Shown here one piece after another: positions 9,160 to 17,159 of a DNA stretch of 64,000 bases. Positions within the stretch are counted from its first letter, which is position 1, and each line of letters begins with the position of its first letter. This DNA is from Oligoflexia bacterium (lineage in GTDB: Bacteria > Bdellovibrionota_G > JALEGL01): assembly GCA_035326705.1 (NCBI GenBank), contig DAOLES010000001.1, positions 62,001-126,000 on the forward strand. The letters are read 5' to 3'. The notes beneath the pieces are model-generated. The model saw only the letters and a list, made by a program, of their open reading frames with translations, was not told where the DNA came from and searched no databases. A program made the position numbers and the translations under genes.

Positions 9160-9773
9160 AAAGTACAGGCTAAATTTGGAAAGCTTTTAATTTTGGGTAT
9201 TGGAAAAGGTAGCTTGACCCCCATTAACGTTTGATGAAGTATATCTATACCCAACAAGGGTAATACAGTTTCAGTAAAGCCCACATGGCACATACCTTGA
9301 GTCCATAAACTATGTTTTAAGAGTAGTAAATGTTGAGGTTTATTGCGGTCATGGTCTGGAAACATGATTGAACGTTGTATTTTAATCTGATTTTTACTTT
9401 TTGAGTTAACATGCCGGTGTAAATGGGCTAAAAAGTCATACATTTTTTTATCTGAAGACAAGCTTAATTGGTAAGGCCTGTTTTTTTGTTGAAAAAGTTT
9501 AAAACTCATAGGCACTTTTCCCAACCAGTTTGTATTCAGAAGAGATGTTTTTTTATACTTTAATTGTAAGTGGTTTTTTCCTTCTATTCTGAGTTTTTTT
9601 TGGTAGGAAGCTAAGGATCTATGATTCCATTGAGATATGCCAGACTGCCACAAGTGTTGATGAGTATCTTGCTGTTCAAATAAATAAGCGTAGCATAATG
9701 CAAACCCCCAAAGTAAAACGATAAACAAAAATAAAATAAGTATTAAATCCATACTTCCAATATTTTTTTTCAT
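9156..9773 (-). CDS. Membrane-anchored protein of the Tad-like pilus operon, function unknown
   Basis: A 205-residue protein with one N-terminal hydrophobic helix (LILILFLFIVLLWGFALCYA, about 10-29). The rest is soluble and basic, and would lie in the periplasm. I see no motif that names it. Its start overlaps the TadG-like gene and its end overlaps cpaB, both by four bases, so its role is most likely in the same pilus or secretion machine. It may be a minor pseudopilin, but the N-terminus lacks the usual glycine/glutamate processing site. Confidence 0.65.
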   Translation of the reverse strand: MKKNIGSMDLILILFLFIVLLWGFALCYAYLFEQQDTHQHLWQSGISQWNHRSLASYQKKLRIEGKNHLQLKYKKTSLLNTNWLGKVPMSFKLFQQKNRPYQLSLSSDKKMYDFLAHLHRHVNSKSKNQIKIQRSIMFPDHDRNKPQHLLLLKHSLWTQGMCHVGFTETVLPLLGIDILHQTLMGVKLPFPIPKIKSFPNLACTL

Positions 9774-10879
9774 AAGTTTACCTCAGATGCTAATGTACAC
9801 AAATGAACATTAAAGCTGGCTGAAAATATATCATCTCCTTTAATACAAGCTTTTGCAGAAGACTTTAATAAAGTATGGTTTTTGATAGTGTTTATGGGCT
9901 GTTGATTAATATTAGGCGTAATGTTTTTGTATAAGTGTTGAGAGTTAACTTGAAAGCTTAGACCATTTTTAAAGTAATGATTTCGTAATATATAAAAAGG
10001 TGGAACATCAACTTTACTTGTCATTTTTTTATTGAGTGAGTGGATAAACTTTTTAAAACTTTCACATTTTTTTACTTTAGCATTCTTGAATATTAAGTTT
10101 TGTTGTGTTGACCTTAAATAAATCTGTTTTGGAATGGCATTAAGCAACCTTAGTGAAGAATAAATTTTGACTTTTTGAGAGCCATTTTTAGGGTTCCTAT
10201 AATAAACTTCTATAGTTATGTTGTTTTTAGATTTATAAGAAACAAGTTTTGAATTTAATATATCTAGATTGTTTTCTTTTTTAGTATGACAACGTTGAAA
10301 ATCATTACCTTGATACAGTGGATTACTCTTATTTAAAGTTCTTTTTGAGTCTCTTACAATAGGTAAGCTGTAATCTTGTTTTTTTGGGAGTAAACTGTAA
10401 TTAATCTTTTGTTTTAAAATACTTTTTGAATTGAATAAAATTAAATCTTGATAAGGAGCACTTTCCGCCCAATGTTTGATTCTATCTTGTTGTTGAGCAT
10501 AGTATGCCATGAGTTGATTGGCTTTATTGAAAAAACTAGGGGCTTTTTTTTCTAACTTTGCCCAATAGTGTGTACACGGACTTTTAAATAAAGTTGCCAT
10601 CGCACAGGCTCTAAGCAACATTAATGCCGTAGCAACCATGTATGCCCTTGTTGCAGTTATTTCTATGCCTTTATTGTACATGGCAATAGCATTGAGTGCA
10701 TCCATTTGATAATTTGCATAATGTAAGGCCAAAGCATCTGTCTGAGTTTGTTGATAGGTTTTTTTATTGCCTAAGTGATTGTTATTGATATGAATGAATA
10801 AAAACAATAAAAGAGGACTGAGTAAAATTAAAAAAGTCAGTAAAGTTGATCCTCTTTTACGACATGAATAAACAATCAT
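9770..10879 (-). CDS. TadG-like pilus assembly protein
   Basis: A 369-residue protein starting with a basic patch and one hydrophobic helix (RKRGSTLLTFLILLSPLLLF), followed by a QTQTDALALHYANYQMDAL segment. That layout matches TadE/TadG-like proteins, where a Flp-type N-terminus precedes an 'alanine-rich, DALAL' stretch. The family's usual C-terminal von Willebrand-type domain is not recognisable. The remainder is basic and lysine/asparagine-rich. It is coupled by four-base overlaps to the genes on both sides. The assignment rests on the N-terminus and context. Confidence 0.65.
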   Translation of the reverse strand: MIVYSCRKRGSTLLTFLILLSPLLLFLFIHINNNHLGNKKTYQQTQTDALALHYANYQMDALNAIAMYNKGIEITATRAYMVATALMLLRACAMATLFKSPCTHYWAKLEKKAPSFFNKANQLMAYYAQQQDRIKHWAESAPYQDLILFNSKSILKQKINYSLLPKKQDYSLPIVRDSKRTLNKSNPLYQGNDFQRCHTKKENNLDILNSKLVSYKSKNNITIEVYYRNPKNGSQKVKIYSSLRLLNAIPKQIYLRSTQQNLIFKNAKVKKCESFKKFIHSLNKKMTSKVDVPPFYILRNHYFKNGLSFQVNSQHLYKNITPNINQQPINTIKNHTLLKSSAKACIKGDDIFSASFNVHLCTLASEVNL

Positions 10880-11226
10880 TTTTTTTCACCAAGGTAGAAT
10901 AAGTTTTTTTCAATAGCAGTATTTTTAAGATCTGAAATAAAAAAGTTTGTATAAGAGCTAGCTTCTTGATCAATAGCTATTATTTTTAACTTAGTGATAG
11001 ATTGATTTTCAGTCAGAGTACTAGACTGAAAACTGTATGTTTTTTGACACGTTTTTTTACTGTAATCATTAAGAGTATTGATATAATTTTCGTCCATGTA
11101 GTGTGAACGTAAGGCAAAAAAACCAGCTTGCTTAATAAAAAGCTGATCTTTAGTGCGTTTGACAAGTTGAATAAATGAAAAAATAAAAATAAGTAGTAAA
11201 GTTAAACTTACAAAATATGATGTCAT
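10876..11226 (-). CDS. TadE-like small membrane protein of the pilus operon
   Basis: A 116-residue protein with an N-terminal hydrophobic helix (VSLTLLLIFIFSFIQLV) and a short soluble tail. It is the first of four overlapping genes that end with cpaB. Size and topology resemble minor pseudopilins or TadE/TadF-like subunits, but there is no clear prepilin cleavage motif, so this is inferred mainly from context. The overlap with the TadG-like gene is the four-base ATGA type. Confidence 0.6.
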   Translation of the reverse strand: MTSYFVSLTLLLIFIFSFIQLVKRTKDQLFIKQAGFFALRSHYMDENYINTLNDYSKKTCQKTYSFQSSTLTENQSITKLKIIAIDQEASSYTNFFISDLKNTAIEKNLFYLGEKK

Positions 11227-11258
11227 GCAGAGTGTAACTGCATATAAAATGCCAAAAA

Positions 11259-11435
11259 TTAATGTTGGGTTGTGCTGGGTAAACTAAAATAATTAACTTT
11301 AGGTTTTTTTACAACATGGGATTGTAGTTCACGTATAAGTTCTATTTTTTTACAATAATCAATTTGCTGACTATCTTGAAGACAAGTTTTGATCAGTGGA
11401 CAACTGGCATAGGCACATCTTTGACGCTTTGACAT
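11259..11435 (-). CDS. Cysteine-rich small protein (58 aa), unknown
   Basis: An uninterrupted 58-codon reading frame (start ATG at 11435) just upstream of the pilus operon and on the same strand. The protein begins MSKRQRCAYASCPLIKTCLQ and continues to a fourth cysteine in YCKK, giving four Cys within about 22 residues (C-x4-C-x5-C-x9-C), as in a small zinc- or cluster-binding fold. No convincing ribosome-binding site is visible, so expression is uncertain. I know no named family. It could instead be a chance frame, but clustered cysteines in low-GC DNA are unusual. Confidence 0.45.
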   Translation of the reverse strand: MSKRQRCAYASCPLIKTCLQDSQQIDYCKKIELIRELQSHVVKKPKVNYFSLPSTTQH

Positions 11436-11623
11436 AATGGTTTATAGATAGCTAAAATTGTGCCAGATATAATCTTGTAAAATCAAGTAGATAGAACTCA
11501 TTTTTTGCCGCTATGCGCTATTTTAAGGTCGCATAAGCGTCGTGGGTGTCACAGCAAGCAGTATAAAGTAGCGCTTAGTCTGATTTTTGGACATTAAAGC
11601 TAAATGCTTGTAAATAATAAATA

Positions 11624-12382
11624 ATGAAAATACTGATATCCAATGATGATGGAATTTATGCTCCTGGTATAGCTAAACTTGAAGAAGCCATGCAAGAATT
11701 GGGTGATGTTGTAGTTGTTGCTCCAAACAGTGAGCAAAGTGGCTCAGCTCATTCATTAACTTTGCATCGACCTTTACGTATAACGCAGCATAGTGAAAAT
11801 CGATATTCTGTTGATGGAACACCTACTGACTGTGTATATTTGGCAATGTTAGAAATTTTTAAAGATGATCATCCAGATCTTATTGTTTCTGGAATCAACC
11901 ATGGAGCCAATTTAGGCAACGATATTACATACTCAGGCACTGTATCAGCGGCTTTAGAAGGAGTTTTATTGGGAATTCCATCCATTGCTTTTTCTTTAGT
12001 TCATCAAAGAGATGAAGTTTTATACTTTGATCAAGCACAAAGAGCTGCAAAAAGGGTTGTTAAAATGCTAGAAGAGTATCCTTTACCCAAACATACTTTG
12101 TACAATGTTAATATTCCAAATGTTCAGCACAATGATGAGTTAGAAATAGAATTTACTTATCAAGGTAATAAACAATATGAAAGTGCAACCATAGAAAAAA
12201 TTGATCCAAGAGGTAAAAAATACTATTGGATTGGTGGAAATATTTTAGAATTTGATCAAGATCCTGGTTCAGATTCAAATGCAATAAGAGAAGGCAAAAT
12301 ATCTATTTCTCCAATACGAATAGACATGACCAATCATCAATTTTTAAAGACTCTTCAAGAAAGCCATGCAAAAACAGACTGA
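11624..12382 (+). CDS. surE: 5'/3'-nucleotidase SurE
   Basis: A 252-residue SurE nucleotidase, a stationary-phase phosphatase acting on nucleoside monophosphates. The metal site NDDG is seen in MKILISNDDGIYAPG. NSEQSGSAHSLTLHRPLRI, DGTPTDCVYL and SGINHGANLGNDITYSGTV are all family hallmarks. It is followed by pcm with a 17-base overlap and by an NlpD-like gene, the same order as in E. coli. A promoter-like TTGGAC (11587) and TAAATA (11611) lie so near the ATG that the message may be leaderless. Confidence 0.96.
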   Translation: MKILISNDDGIYAPGIAKLEEAMQELGDVVVVAPNSEQSGSAHSLTLHRPLRITQHSENRYSVDGTPTDCVYLAMLEIFKDDHPDLIVSGINHGANLGNDITYSGTVSAALEGVLLGIPSIAFSLVHQRDEVLYFDQAQRAAKRVVKMLEEYPLPKHTLYNVNIPNVQHNDELEIEFTYQGNKQYESATIEKIDPRGKKYYWIGGNILEFDQDPGSDSNAIREGKISISPIRIDMTNHQFLKTLQESHAKTD

Positions 12383-13013
12383 GGCCCATTTTAAAGCGGG
12401 TAAAATGATAGAACAATGGGTTGTGCCCAAAGGAATTACAAATCAGGAAGTGATTAATGCAATGGCTTCTATCCCAAGACATTATTTTGTCCCGGAAGCA
12501 TTTTCTTTACACGCATATGGCGAAAATGCTTTACCCATAGGTCATGACCAAACCATATCGCAGCCCTATATTGTAGCTTTGATGACTCAAGCTATGTTGG
12601 AGACTTTGGGGCATACACCCAAAAAGGTTTTAGAGATTGGAACTGGTTCTGGCTATCAAGCAGCAGTGTTGGATCGTTTAGGAATACCTGTTTTTTCAAT
12701 TGAAAGAATTCATGCTCTGGCCAGTGTTGCAAAAAAAAGACTTGAAGACTTAGGCTTTTATAAAGTTTTGGTCAAAACAGGTAATGGCGCTTTAGGTTGG
12801 AGTGAGTTTGCTCCGTATGAAGCTGTCATGATCACAGCTGCAATAAAAAAAATTCCACAACAGTTATTTTCTCAGTTGGCAGATAGAGCTGTATTGGTTG
12901 CTCCTGTTGATGAAGGTAAAGATGAGCATGCATTGTATATTTATTTAAAGGAAAATAATAAAATTAAAAAACGTTTCTTAGGCTCATGCAAGTTCGTTCC
13001 ATTTATTACATAA
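12366..13013 (+). CDS. pcm: Protein-L-isoaspartate O-methyltransferase
   Basis: A 215-residue PIMT, which repairs isomerised aspartyl residues in ageing proteins using S-adenosylmethionine. IPRHYFVPE and GHDQTISQPYIVALMTQ form the substrate-side motifs, and VLEIGTGSGYQAAVL (near 94) is the SAM-binding loop. The gene overlaps surE by 17 bases and the NlpD-like gene by 28, so all three are co-translated. Length and motifs are complete. Confidence 0.96.
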   Translation: MQKQTEAHFKAGKMIEQWVVPKGITNQEVINAMASIPRHYFVPEAFSLHAYGENALPIGHDQTISQPYIVALMTQAMLETLGHTPKKVLEIGTGSGYQAAVLDRLGIPVFSIERIHALASVAKKRLEDLGFYKVLVKTGNGALGWSEFAPYEAVMITAAIKKIPQQLFSQLADRAVLVAPVDEGKDEHALYIYLKENNKIKKRFLGSCKFVPFIT

Positions 13014-13702
13014 TATTTTCACTGTTGTGTATGGCTTGCCACAATAAAGGTGGTGTTATTCATACGGTTGAAAAAGGCGAAACAGCTTATAGAATAGCGC
13101 ATGCCTATCAAGTTAATTTAAAAGAAATAAGAAGAGCCAATCCACGTTTACATGTCAATCGTATATATCCCGGACAAAAAATATTAATTCCTGGTGTAAA
13201 AGAAAATAAAGAAGTTCAAAAATTTATAGAACAAAATATTCAAAAACAAAAAACAATTGGCCAGAAGAAAATAAAACAATCGAATGAGAATATTTCAATT
13301 AAGAATAATAATAATCGGATGTATTCAAAAAATAAATTTAGTTTTCAATGGCCTTATCAAGGAAAAGTCACGACTGACTTTGGGAAAAAAAATGGAAAAA
13401 TGCATAATGGTATAGATGTTCAAACTCCATCAGGACAAGCTTTACACGCATCAGAAAAAGGAACGGTTGTTTATGCCGATGCTTCACTGGAAGGATATGA
13501 AAAAATGATTATTGTTCAGCATGGACATGCTGTTTTTACTGTGTATGCCTATTTAGGGCAGTTTATGGTTAAAAAAGGTGATCAAGTTGATAAGGGGCAA
13601 ATAATTGCAAAAACTAAAAACGAGCAACCATCTTTTTATCATTTTGAGATCCGTATGCAAAAAACAGCCTTAGACCCAGAAAAACATTTAACTGTTAATT
13701 AA
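12986..13702 (+). CDS. nlpD: LysM/M23 (NlpD-like) cell-wall protein, probably a non-catalytic amidase activator
   Basis: A 238-residue lipoprotein candidate (LLCMACHN, cysteine after about 17 residues) with a LysM domain (HTVEKGETAYRIAHAYQV to YPGQKILIPG, about 26-68), a Lys/Asn-rich linker and a C-terminal M23/LytM domain. The zinc ligands appear present (HNGID and the His of YHFEI). The two His that act in catalysis in LytM are replaced: the YAHL position reads YAYL, and HLHFE reads FYHFE. As with E. coli NlpD/EnvC it is therefore more likely an amidase activator than a hydrolase. It is third in a surE-pcm-nlpD operon and ends in a 15-bp convergent overlap with rmuC. Confidence 0.85.
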   Translation: MQVRSIYYIIFSLLCMACHNKGGVIHTVEKGETAYRIAHAYQVNLKEIRRANPRLHVNRIYPGQKILIPGVKENKEVQKFIEQNIQKQKTIGQKKIKQSNENISIKNNNNRMYSKNKFSFQWPYQGKVTTDFGKKNGKMHNGIDVQTPSGQALHASEKGTVVYADASLEGYEKMIIVQHGHAVFTVYAYLGQFMVKKGDQVDKGQIIAKTKNEQPSFYHFEIRMQKTALDPEKHLTVN

Positions 13703-14794
13703 GGGTTTGTCTTTTTCACCAGAATTTAACGGCATGTTTTCCATAAATTCAATTTTATTTTGAGATTGTTTAAGTTTTTTATAGGTTTTATCATAAGCCG
13801 ATCCAGCATGATTTAAGTGTTTGCCAAGTTTTTCTAACTCAATTTCTAATTGATCAACATCGAGTTTAAACTTATTGATATAGGATAATATTTCTTGAGC
13901 TCTTTCTTCAATTTGAAGACCACGCAAGCCAAGTAAAATTGCTTGTAAATAAGCATAGAGACTATTGGGTGAAACAGGGATGACTTTTTTTTGTAAAGCT
14001 ATATTAAGCAATGTTTGTCCACTACTATCAGTGTAGTCTTTTAAGAAAGCTTCATAATAAATTTGTTCAGCAGGAAGAAACATGAGAGCAAAATCTAAAG
14101 TGTTTTCATCTGGTCTTATGTATTTTTGACTAATTTTATCAATATGACTTTTGATATCACGAACAAATTGTTTAAGGTGAGCTTCTTTTTCTCTTTCACT
14201 GATATCTTCAACATGCATTTTTTGAAAATTTTCTAATGGAAATTTTGCATCCATAGGGACAATTTTTTTATTGGCCAGATAAACAACAGAGTCAACAATA
14301 TCGCCAGATGTGAAACGGTACTGCATTTTAAAATGAGCGCTGGGGAGCAAATGACTTAAAATTTCTTCTAAGCCTTTTTCACCTAAGTGTCCCCGAAACT
14401 TGGGTGATCTAAATAAATGTTGAAGTTTTGAAACTTCCTCTCCAACAGAAGCGATGGCTTTTCCAGTTTCTTCTATGCGGCCCATTTTTTCTTTTAAATC
14501 ACCAAAAACAGAGGCATTTTTTTCTAAATGCGAACTAACACTATCATAGCTTTTTTGTAAAACAGAGGATGTATGGTGCATATGTGAATCCACTTTATTT
14601 TCCAGACGGTAGTAAATATCTTGAACTTTTTGAGTGGTGGTATCTCGGTTTTCACTGATTTGTCTGGATAAATAGTCTAGTTGTGTACCCAAGCTTTTTA
14701 AGTTGTTTTTTTGTGTAAAAATTAAAACAAGCAGAGCTAGACTTCCAAACCCTAAAACAGCCAAAGCAAAAATTAATATTTGCGTCAAATTCAT
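13688..14794 (-). CDS. rmuC: DNA recombination protein RmuC
   Basis: A 368-residue RmuC family protein, implicated in limiting rearrangements at inverted repeats and predicted to be a nuclease-related, membrane-tethered protein. One N-terminal helix (LIFALAVLGFGSLALLVLIF) precedes a coiled-coil region (about 30-125). The conserved core follows: KFRGHLGEKGLEEIL, SGDIVDSVVYLANKK, VPMDAKFPLENFQ, FALMFLPAEQIYYEAF and VIPVSPNSLYAYLQAI. The 3' end overlaps the nlpD-like gene convergently. The assignment is secure and the exact biochemical role is not settled. Confidence 0.92.
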   Translation of the reverse strand: MNLTQILIFALAVLGFGSLALLVLIFTQKNNLKSLGTQLDYLSRQISENRDTTTQKVQDIYYRLENKVDSHMHHTSSVLQKSYDSVSSHLEKNASVFGDLKEKMGRIEETGKAIASVGEEVSKLQHLFRSPKFRGHLGEKGLEEILSHLLPSAHFKMQYRFTSGDIVDSVVYLANKKIVPMDAKFPLENFQKMHVEDISEREKEAHLKQFVRDIKSHIDKISQKYIRPDENTLDFALMFLPAEQIYYEAFLKDYTDSSGQTLLNIALQKKVIPVSPNSLYAYLQAILLGLRGLQIEERAQEILSYINKFKLDVDQLEIELEKLGKHLNHAGSAYDKTYKKLKQSQNKIEFMENMPLNSGEKDKPLINS

Positions 14795-14855
14795 GACTTG
14801 ATCCTAGGCCTGATTGGCATAATAATCAAGTAAGAATTGATGCTTTGGTCAATCT

Positions 14856-15224
14856 CTATTCAATAGCACCATTGGTGAAATCAGACATGTCATTGCGTTT
14901 ATACTGACTTTTATTTAATTTAGGGTCTCTAATAGTTGAGGGATTACCTTTTCCTTGAATACCCATGGTTATTTTGGCAAATCCTGTACGTAATGATCCC
15001 CCAAGTGTTCTCATGATGGCAATTGACCCAACAGCAATTAAAGCAACAATAATTAAATACTCTGTCATGCCTTGACCCAGATTATTTTTCTTTTTTTTCT
15101 TTAAAATGTCCGTCACTGAATGCAATGATTTTGGCTTTTTTGCCTTTAAAAAATAGGGTGTTAGCTTAATAGCAATCATGCTTTCATGTGGTTTTGGGAT
15201 ATAAACTTTATGGTTGTTTGGCAT
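14856..15224 (-). CDS. flp: Flp family type IVb pilin
   Basis: A 122-residue pilin-like protein. A long basic leader ends in LGQGMTEYLIIVALIAVGSI, which carries the Flp hallmark: Gly before the cleavage site, Glu at +5 and Tyr at +6, then a hydrophobic helix. Typical Flp pilins are shorter (50-80 residues). Here the leader is about 55 residues and there is a 40-residue tail. The start is ATG at 15224, set by a perfect GGAGG eight bases upstream. It overlaps the TadE-like gene and is separated from the cpaB operon by about 3.4 kb. Confidence 0.8.
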   Translation of the reverse strand: MPNNHKVYIPKPHESMIAIKLTPYFLKAKKPKSLHSVTDILKKKKKNNLGQGMTEYLIIVALIAVGSIAIMRTLGGSLRTGFAKITMGIQGKGNPSTIRDPKLNKSQYKRNDMSDFTNGAIE

Positions 15225-15432
15225 GTTGTTTTCCTCCAATTTTAACCGATGAATCTATAGTTTTGTCATTTATCGGTTTAGTTAAATAAGATTCAACTTG
15301 CCAGTGCTGTGCCAAAAGATGTTTTTTTATGACTTTTGGAATATCAAGAAATAAAAGCAGTGAACTAACAATAAGCCAGGCAATGATAATCTGTTCAATA
15401 AGGGCTTGTCCGGAAGGTTTGTATAATTTCAT
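15208..15432 (-). CDS. TadE-like pseudopilin
   Basis: A 74-residue protein with the pseudopilin-type start PSGQALIEQIIIAWLIVSSL: a basic leader, a processing-like Gly-Gln, Glu at about +5, then one hydrophobic helix. It resembles TadE/TadF minor pilins but is short. The start is ATG at 15432 (a TTG at 15450 is less likely). Its 3' end overlaps the Flp pilin gene by 17 bases, so the two should be made together and assembled into one pilus. Confidence 0.65.
   Translation of the reverse strand: MKLYKPSGQALIEQIIIAWLIVSSLLLFLDIPKVIKKHLLAQHWQVESYLTKPINDKTIDSSVKIGGKQHAKQP
15233..15237 (-). promoter_or_regulatory. Strong ribosome-binding site of the Flp pilin gene
   Basis: A full GGAGG on the minus strand, eight bases before the ATG at 15224. 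It is one of the strongest Shine-Dalgarno sequences in the window and decides the pilin start over the in-frame TTG at 15239, which would sit on top of it. Confidence 0.8.
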
Positions 15433-15555
15433 AAACAGAATTCTTTGCAAAAATGATGCAGGATAATTTAGCCAAATTCAACATCGTATAGAGAGTAATA
15501 TTAAAAATTAATGACTAAAATGTATGATTTCCGTACTTGAGGATATGAAAAAAAG

Positions 15556-15882
15556 TTGGTAAAAAATAATGATGCTGCTAAATACATCAATGTGAGAGAT
15601 AAAAAGTATTTTGACCAACATGTATTTGTTTGTATGAATCAAAGGCCAGAGGGTCACCCTGAAGGATGCTGCCTAAGTAAGGGGTCAGAAACTATTCTCA
15701 ATACGTTAAAACAAAAACTTAGAAATATTAAAACTGATAAAAAGATACGAATTAATAAATCAGGTTGCTTAGGTCGCTGCTCAGAAGGCGTCGCAGTGGT
15801 TGTATACCCTGACATGCAATGGTTTCTTAATGTTCAAGAACACGACATTGATGATATTATTAAGTGTTTAGAATTTAAATAA
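15556..15882 (+). CDS. Thioredoxin-like [2Fe-2S] ferredoxin family protein
   Basis: A 108-residue small redox protein of the thioredoxin-like 2Fe-2S ferredoxin family. The first cysteine (FVCMNQRPEGHPEGCC, around residues 26-39) and the later pair (GCLGRCSEGVAVVVYPD, around 71-76) give the expected four ligands. The start is TTG at 15556. The ATG at 15545 runs into a stop after five codons. It stands alone and converges with lysA. The electron partner is unknown. Confidence 0.88.
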   Translation: MVKNNDAAKYINVRDKKYFDQHVFVCMNQRPEGHPEGCCLSKGSETILNTLKQKLRNIKTDKKIRINKSGCLGRCSEGVAVVVYPDMQWFLNVQEHDIDDIIKCLEFK

Positions 15883-15898
15883 TATGTAAAGAGTTTTT

Positions 15899-17104
15899 TT
15901 ACCAAAGCCATCCCATTCCATCCCAAATTTTTTCAAAATTTTCAGGTTGTCTACATGCTTTTAGTGTACCATTATCAGTGATCATAGCCTCAGCTGCATA
16001 AGGTCTAAAATTATACAAAGAACTCATGCTGCTGCCATAGGCACCACTAGAAAGAATAGCAAGATAGTCTCCTTCCTGTGATTTTGGAAAGTTTAAATTG
16101 GGATGAAACTCATCACCAGATTCACAGAGATAACCTTCTATTTTTGTTGGAACACAGTTTTCATGAGGTCGGCTTAGGTTAATGATTTCATGATAGGACT
16201 GGTAAAAAGATGGCCTGACCAAATGATTAAAACCAGAATCCATTATTAAGCACTGCTTGTTTGGTAAATTTTTTACAACATTAACTTTGCAAATCAAAGC
16301 AGTAGATTCAGCAACAAGAAATTTACCGGGTTCAAAACGAATCTCAAGGTGGTTAAGCTTATGATGTGCCAACTGCTGTTGTAAAACCTCAGAAAAACTA
16401 TTTAAATCAATTTGTTTTTGTTGTAATTGATGGCGCACACCAAAGCCGCCACCAAGATCAACAAATTTTAAACTAGGTAATGTTTTGGCAAGAGAAAACA
16501 TATGGTTTAAGGCTTTTGCAAAAATGTCACTTTGATACAAGCCTGAACCCAAGTGCATGTGCAATCCAACAATAGTTATGTTATTTTTTTTACACAGCTC
16601 AAAAGCAGTGTTTAAATCCTGTTGTAAAATACCAAACTTTGCATCTTCTCCTGCCGTGATAACCTTATCATTTTCACCATCACCCATGCCAGGGTTGATT
16701 CTTAGGGAAAGGTCACTATTGGGAAATAATTTTACGTAGGAAGATAACTCGGATAAAGAGCCAAGATTAAGCAAAACACCTTCATTTTTTACGGCTTGTA
16801 ATTCATGTGTATCACTGGCACAACCAGTGAATACAATTTGCGAATGATCAAAGCCTAATTTTTTGGCGAGTTTAATTTCATAGGGTGAGACAGTATCAAT
16901 ACCGTCAAGCCCTTCTTGTTTAAGTAAAGAAACAATATAAGGATTGTAATTGGCTTTGATGGCATAATAAAACTTAGTTGAAGACGGAAAACTTGTTTTT
17001 AACTGTTTAAGTCGGTGCTGAAGGTTTTTTTCCTCGGTTAAAAAAGTAGGGGATGAAAACTGCTGGTAACATTGTTGAGCATGCTCTAAATTGGGGACAA
17101 ACAT
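15899..17104 (-). CDS. lysA: Diaminopimelate decarboxylase-family enzyme
   Basis: A 401-residue PLP-dependent group IV decarboxylase, most like LysA (meso-diaminopimelate to lysine). The Schiff-base Lys is in FYYAIKANYNP (about 50). Other motifs are GLHMHLGSGLY, VDLGGGFGVRH, the phosphate-binding RFEPGKFLVAES, GYLCESGDEF with the catalytic Cys, and SGAYGSSMSSLYNFRPYAAE. I start at ATG 17104. An in-frame start at 17218 would run into the tonB gene and add a hydrophobic stretch foreign to the family. Related ornithine or carboxynorspermidine decarboxylases are alternatives, but the CESGD and GAYG motifs favour LysA. Confidence 0.85.
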   Translation of the reverse strand: MFVPNLEHAQQCYQQFSSPTFLTEEKNLQHRLKQLKTSFPSSTKFYYAIKANYNPYIVSLLKQEGLDGIDTVSPYEIKLAKKLGFDHSQIVFTGCASDTHELQAVKNEGVLLNLGSLSELSSYVKLFPNSDLSLRINPGMGDGENDKVITAGEDAKFGILQQDLNTAFELCKKNNITIVGLHMHLGSGLYQSDIFAKALNHMFSLAKTLPSLKFVDLGGGFGVRHQLQQKQIDLNSFSEVLQQQLAHHKLNHLEIRFEPGKFLVAESTALICKVNVVKNLPNKQCLIMDSGFNHLVRPSFYQSYHEIINLSRPHENCVPTKIEGYLCESGDEFHPNLNFPKSQEGDYLAILSSGAYGSSMSSLYNFRPYAAEAMITDNGTLKACRQPENFEKIWDGMGWLW

Positions 17105-17159
17105 AAGAGCATAACATAGTGAATGTAGTAAAAAGTTCAAGCTTAAATAATAGTAAAAG

